From Clostridia bacterium (GTDB lineage: Bacteria > Bacillota > Clostridia > Oscillospirales > Acutalibacteraceae): DNA of 6,301 nt. Under the pieces are notes generated by a model, which did no database searches, was not told where the DNA came from, and worked only from the letters and a program-made list of their open reading frames with translations. The position numbers and the translations under genes are program-made. Positions 5,448 to 6,301 of this stretch are shown here, piece by piece (the first letter of the stretch is position 1; each line of letters begins with the position of its first letter). The DNA lies in assembly GCA_017549905.1 (NCBI GenBank), contig JAFYNC010000201.1, forward strand, positions 1 to 6,301, given 5' to 3'.

Positions 5448-6301
5448 TGAATATAAAAGAAAGACTTTTTGCATTATCAAGTGCAGATGCGGTTGGAAAC
5501 ACAAAAGAAGCATCTGATTTGGCTTATAAAATGCTAAGCCAATACTGTGAGTGCGAAAAAACAGATACATTATCGGTAATAGGCTATTTAAAGGGTGAAA
5601 GTGATTACACCCTTATGCTTGATGCCCATATTGACCAAATAGCAATGGTTGTAACTAATGTTGATGATAATGGCTTTTTAACCGTAAGCAACGCGGGTGG
5701 AATAGATATAAGAATGTTGCCGTCAAGACGTGTTACAGTTCACGGCAAGCAAAAAATAACAGCCGTATTTTGTTCTACACCGCCTCATCTTGCAAGCGGT
5801 GAAAAAGAATATGCCGATATTGCTGACATTAAGCTTGATACTTTGTTAGGCAAAAAGGCAAAAGAGAGCGTTAGCGTGGGTGATCTTGTAACCTTTAATA
5901 CTAACCCTTGTGAACTTTTGAATGGTTTAGTTTGCGGAAAATCGTTTGATGATAGGGCGGGCGTTACTTGTGTTATAGAGGTGGCAAAAAGATTAAAGGA
6001 TAAGAAATTGCCATTTAATGTAGCCTTTGTTTTGAGTGATGGCGAAGAATTAGGCCTTAGAGGCATCAGAACTGCTGCATTTAAGGTAAATCCCGATGAG
6101 GCTATAGCAATTGACGTTGGTTTTGGCGACGGTATAGGCATAAGCGAAGAAGAGTCGGGCAAACTAGGTTGCGGCGCTATGGTGGGCATATCACCTTGTC
6201 TTGACAGTAAAATCAGTAAAAAGCTTATAAATATTGCAAAAGAAAAGAATAGTCCATATCAAACAGAGGTTATGGCTGAAAAAAGCGGCACTAATGCAGA
6301 T
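5447..6301 (+). CDS. M42-family metallo-aminopeptidase, N-terminal part
   Basis: The frame opens at ATG 5447, whose A is the last base of the murD stop (TGATG), and stays open for 285 codons to the window edge. M42 peptidases are cytoplasmic di-metal aminopeptidases, often forming large tetrahedral assemblies, that trim peptides. The family motifs appear in order: DAHIDQIAMVV (59-69) with metal ligands His61 and Asp63 context; FDDRAGV (167-173) with the bridging-type Asp168; SDGEELGLRG (197-206) with the Glu200/Glu201 pair (usually QEEVGLRG); and AIDVGFGD (221-228) with Asp223. KSGTNAD (279-285) fits the conserved GT(S/N)AD segment. The final histidine ligand should lie just beyond the edge. 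Family members are about 330-350 residues, so a few dozen are missing. The overlapping start implies translational coupling to murD. Exact substrate is unknown. Confidence 0.92.
   Translation, partial: MNIKERLFALSSADAVGNTKEASDLAYKMLSQYCECEKTDTLSVIGYLKGESDYTLMLDAHIDQIAMVVTNVDDNGFLTVSNAGGIDIRMLPSRRVTVHGKQKITAVFCSTPPHLASGEKEYADIADIKLDTLLGKKAKESVSVGDLVTFNTNPCELLNGLVCGKSFDDRAGVTCVIEVAKRLKDKKLPFNVAFVLSDGEELGLRGIRTAAFKVNPDEAIAIDVGFGDGIGISEEESGKLGCGAMVGISPCLDSKISKKLINIAKEKNSPYQTEVMAEKSGTNAD

Noticed and set aside
5079..5570. Reverse open frame of 163 codons
   Set aside because: It spans the conserved 3' end of murD and the start of the M42 gene; composition is that of an antisense shadow.
5785..6189. 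Reverse open frame of 134 codons at the right end
   Set aside because: It is antisense to the M42 metal-binding motifs and is Ser/Pro/Leu rich, as expected of a shadow frame.
1..6301. Defence system, mobile element, CRISPR or prophage
   Set aside because: All recognisable genes are housekeeping families, and no transposase, integrase, direct-repeat array or tRNA-associated site is visible.

Overview
The window is a compact, AT-rich stretch of housekeeping genes. Shine-Dalgarno sites are strong (AGGGGG, GGGAGG, AGGTGAT), Rho-independent terminators are crisp, and promoters look sigma-A-like. Together with the gene families (a TepA-like ClpP paralogue, a short multi-S1 protein, an M42 peptidase, MurD with a GSDGKT P-loop), this points to a low-GC Gram-positive bacterium, probably a Clostridia-class gut-type Firmicute. 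That placement is inference from style and families, not from a phylogenetic marker. I found no mobile element, CRISPR array, tRNA, rRNA or phage gene.

Layout. Positions 1-945 (+) hold the tail of a sugar-phosphate nucleotidyltransferase-like gene and nagB, 15 bp apart and closed by a terminator. Positions 984-1529 (+) are a self-contained mscL unit with its own promoter and terminator. Positions 1517-2179 (-) encode a PAP2-superfamily membrane protein convergent with mscL. Positions 2276-2953 (+) encode a ClpP/TepA-like serine peptidase, divergent from the PAP2 gene. Positions 2964-3884 (-) encode a three-S1-domain RNA-binding protein, convergent with the peptidase over a shared bidirectional terminator. 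Positions 3885-4067 are a divergent intergenic region carrying the murD promoter. Positions 4068-6301 (+) hold murD and an M42 aminopeptidase that starts inside the murD stop codon and runs off the window.

How the genes fit together. nagB and the nucleotidyltransferase fit amino-sugar and nucleotide-sugar supply. murD is peptidoglycan precursor synthesis, and the PAP2 protein may act on lipid phosphates in the membrane. mscL is an osmotic safety valve. The strand alternates often, so these are separate small transcription units rather than one pathway operon.

The main corrections to a naive reading are start sites. murD starts at TTG 4068, with its promoter lying inside the longer open frame. 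The PAP2 gene probably starts at TTG 2179, with a promoter -10 box at the 5' end of the longer frame. The ClpP-like gene starts at ATG 2276 (or 2273), not at the upstream GTG that contains its ribosome-binding site. The M42 gene is open at the right edge. I see no convincing evidence of a previously undescribed system here.
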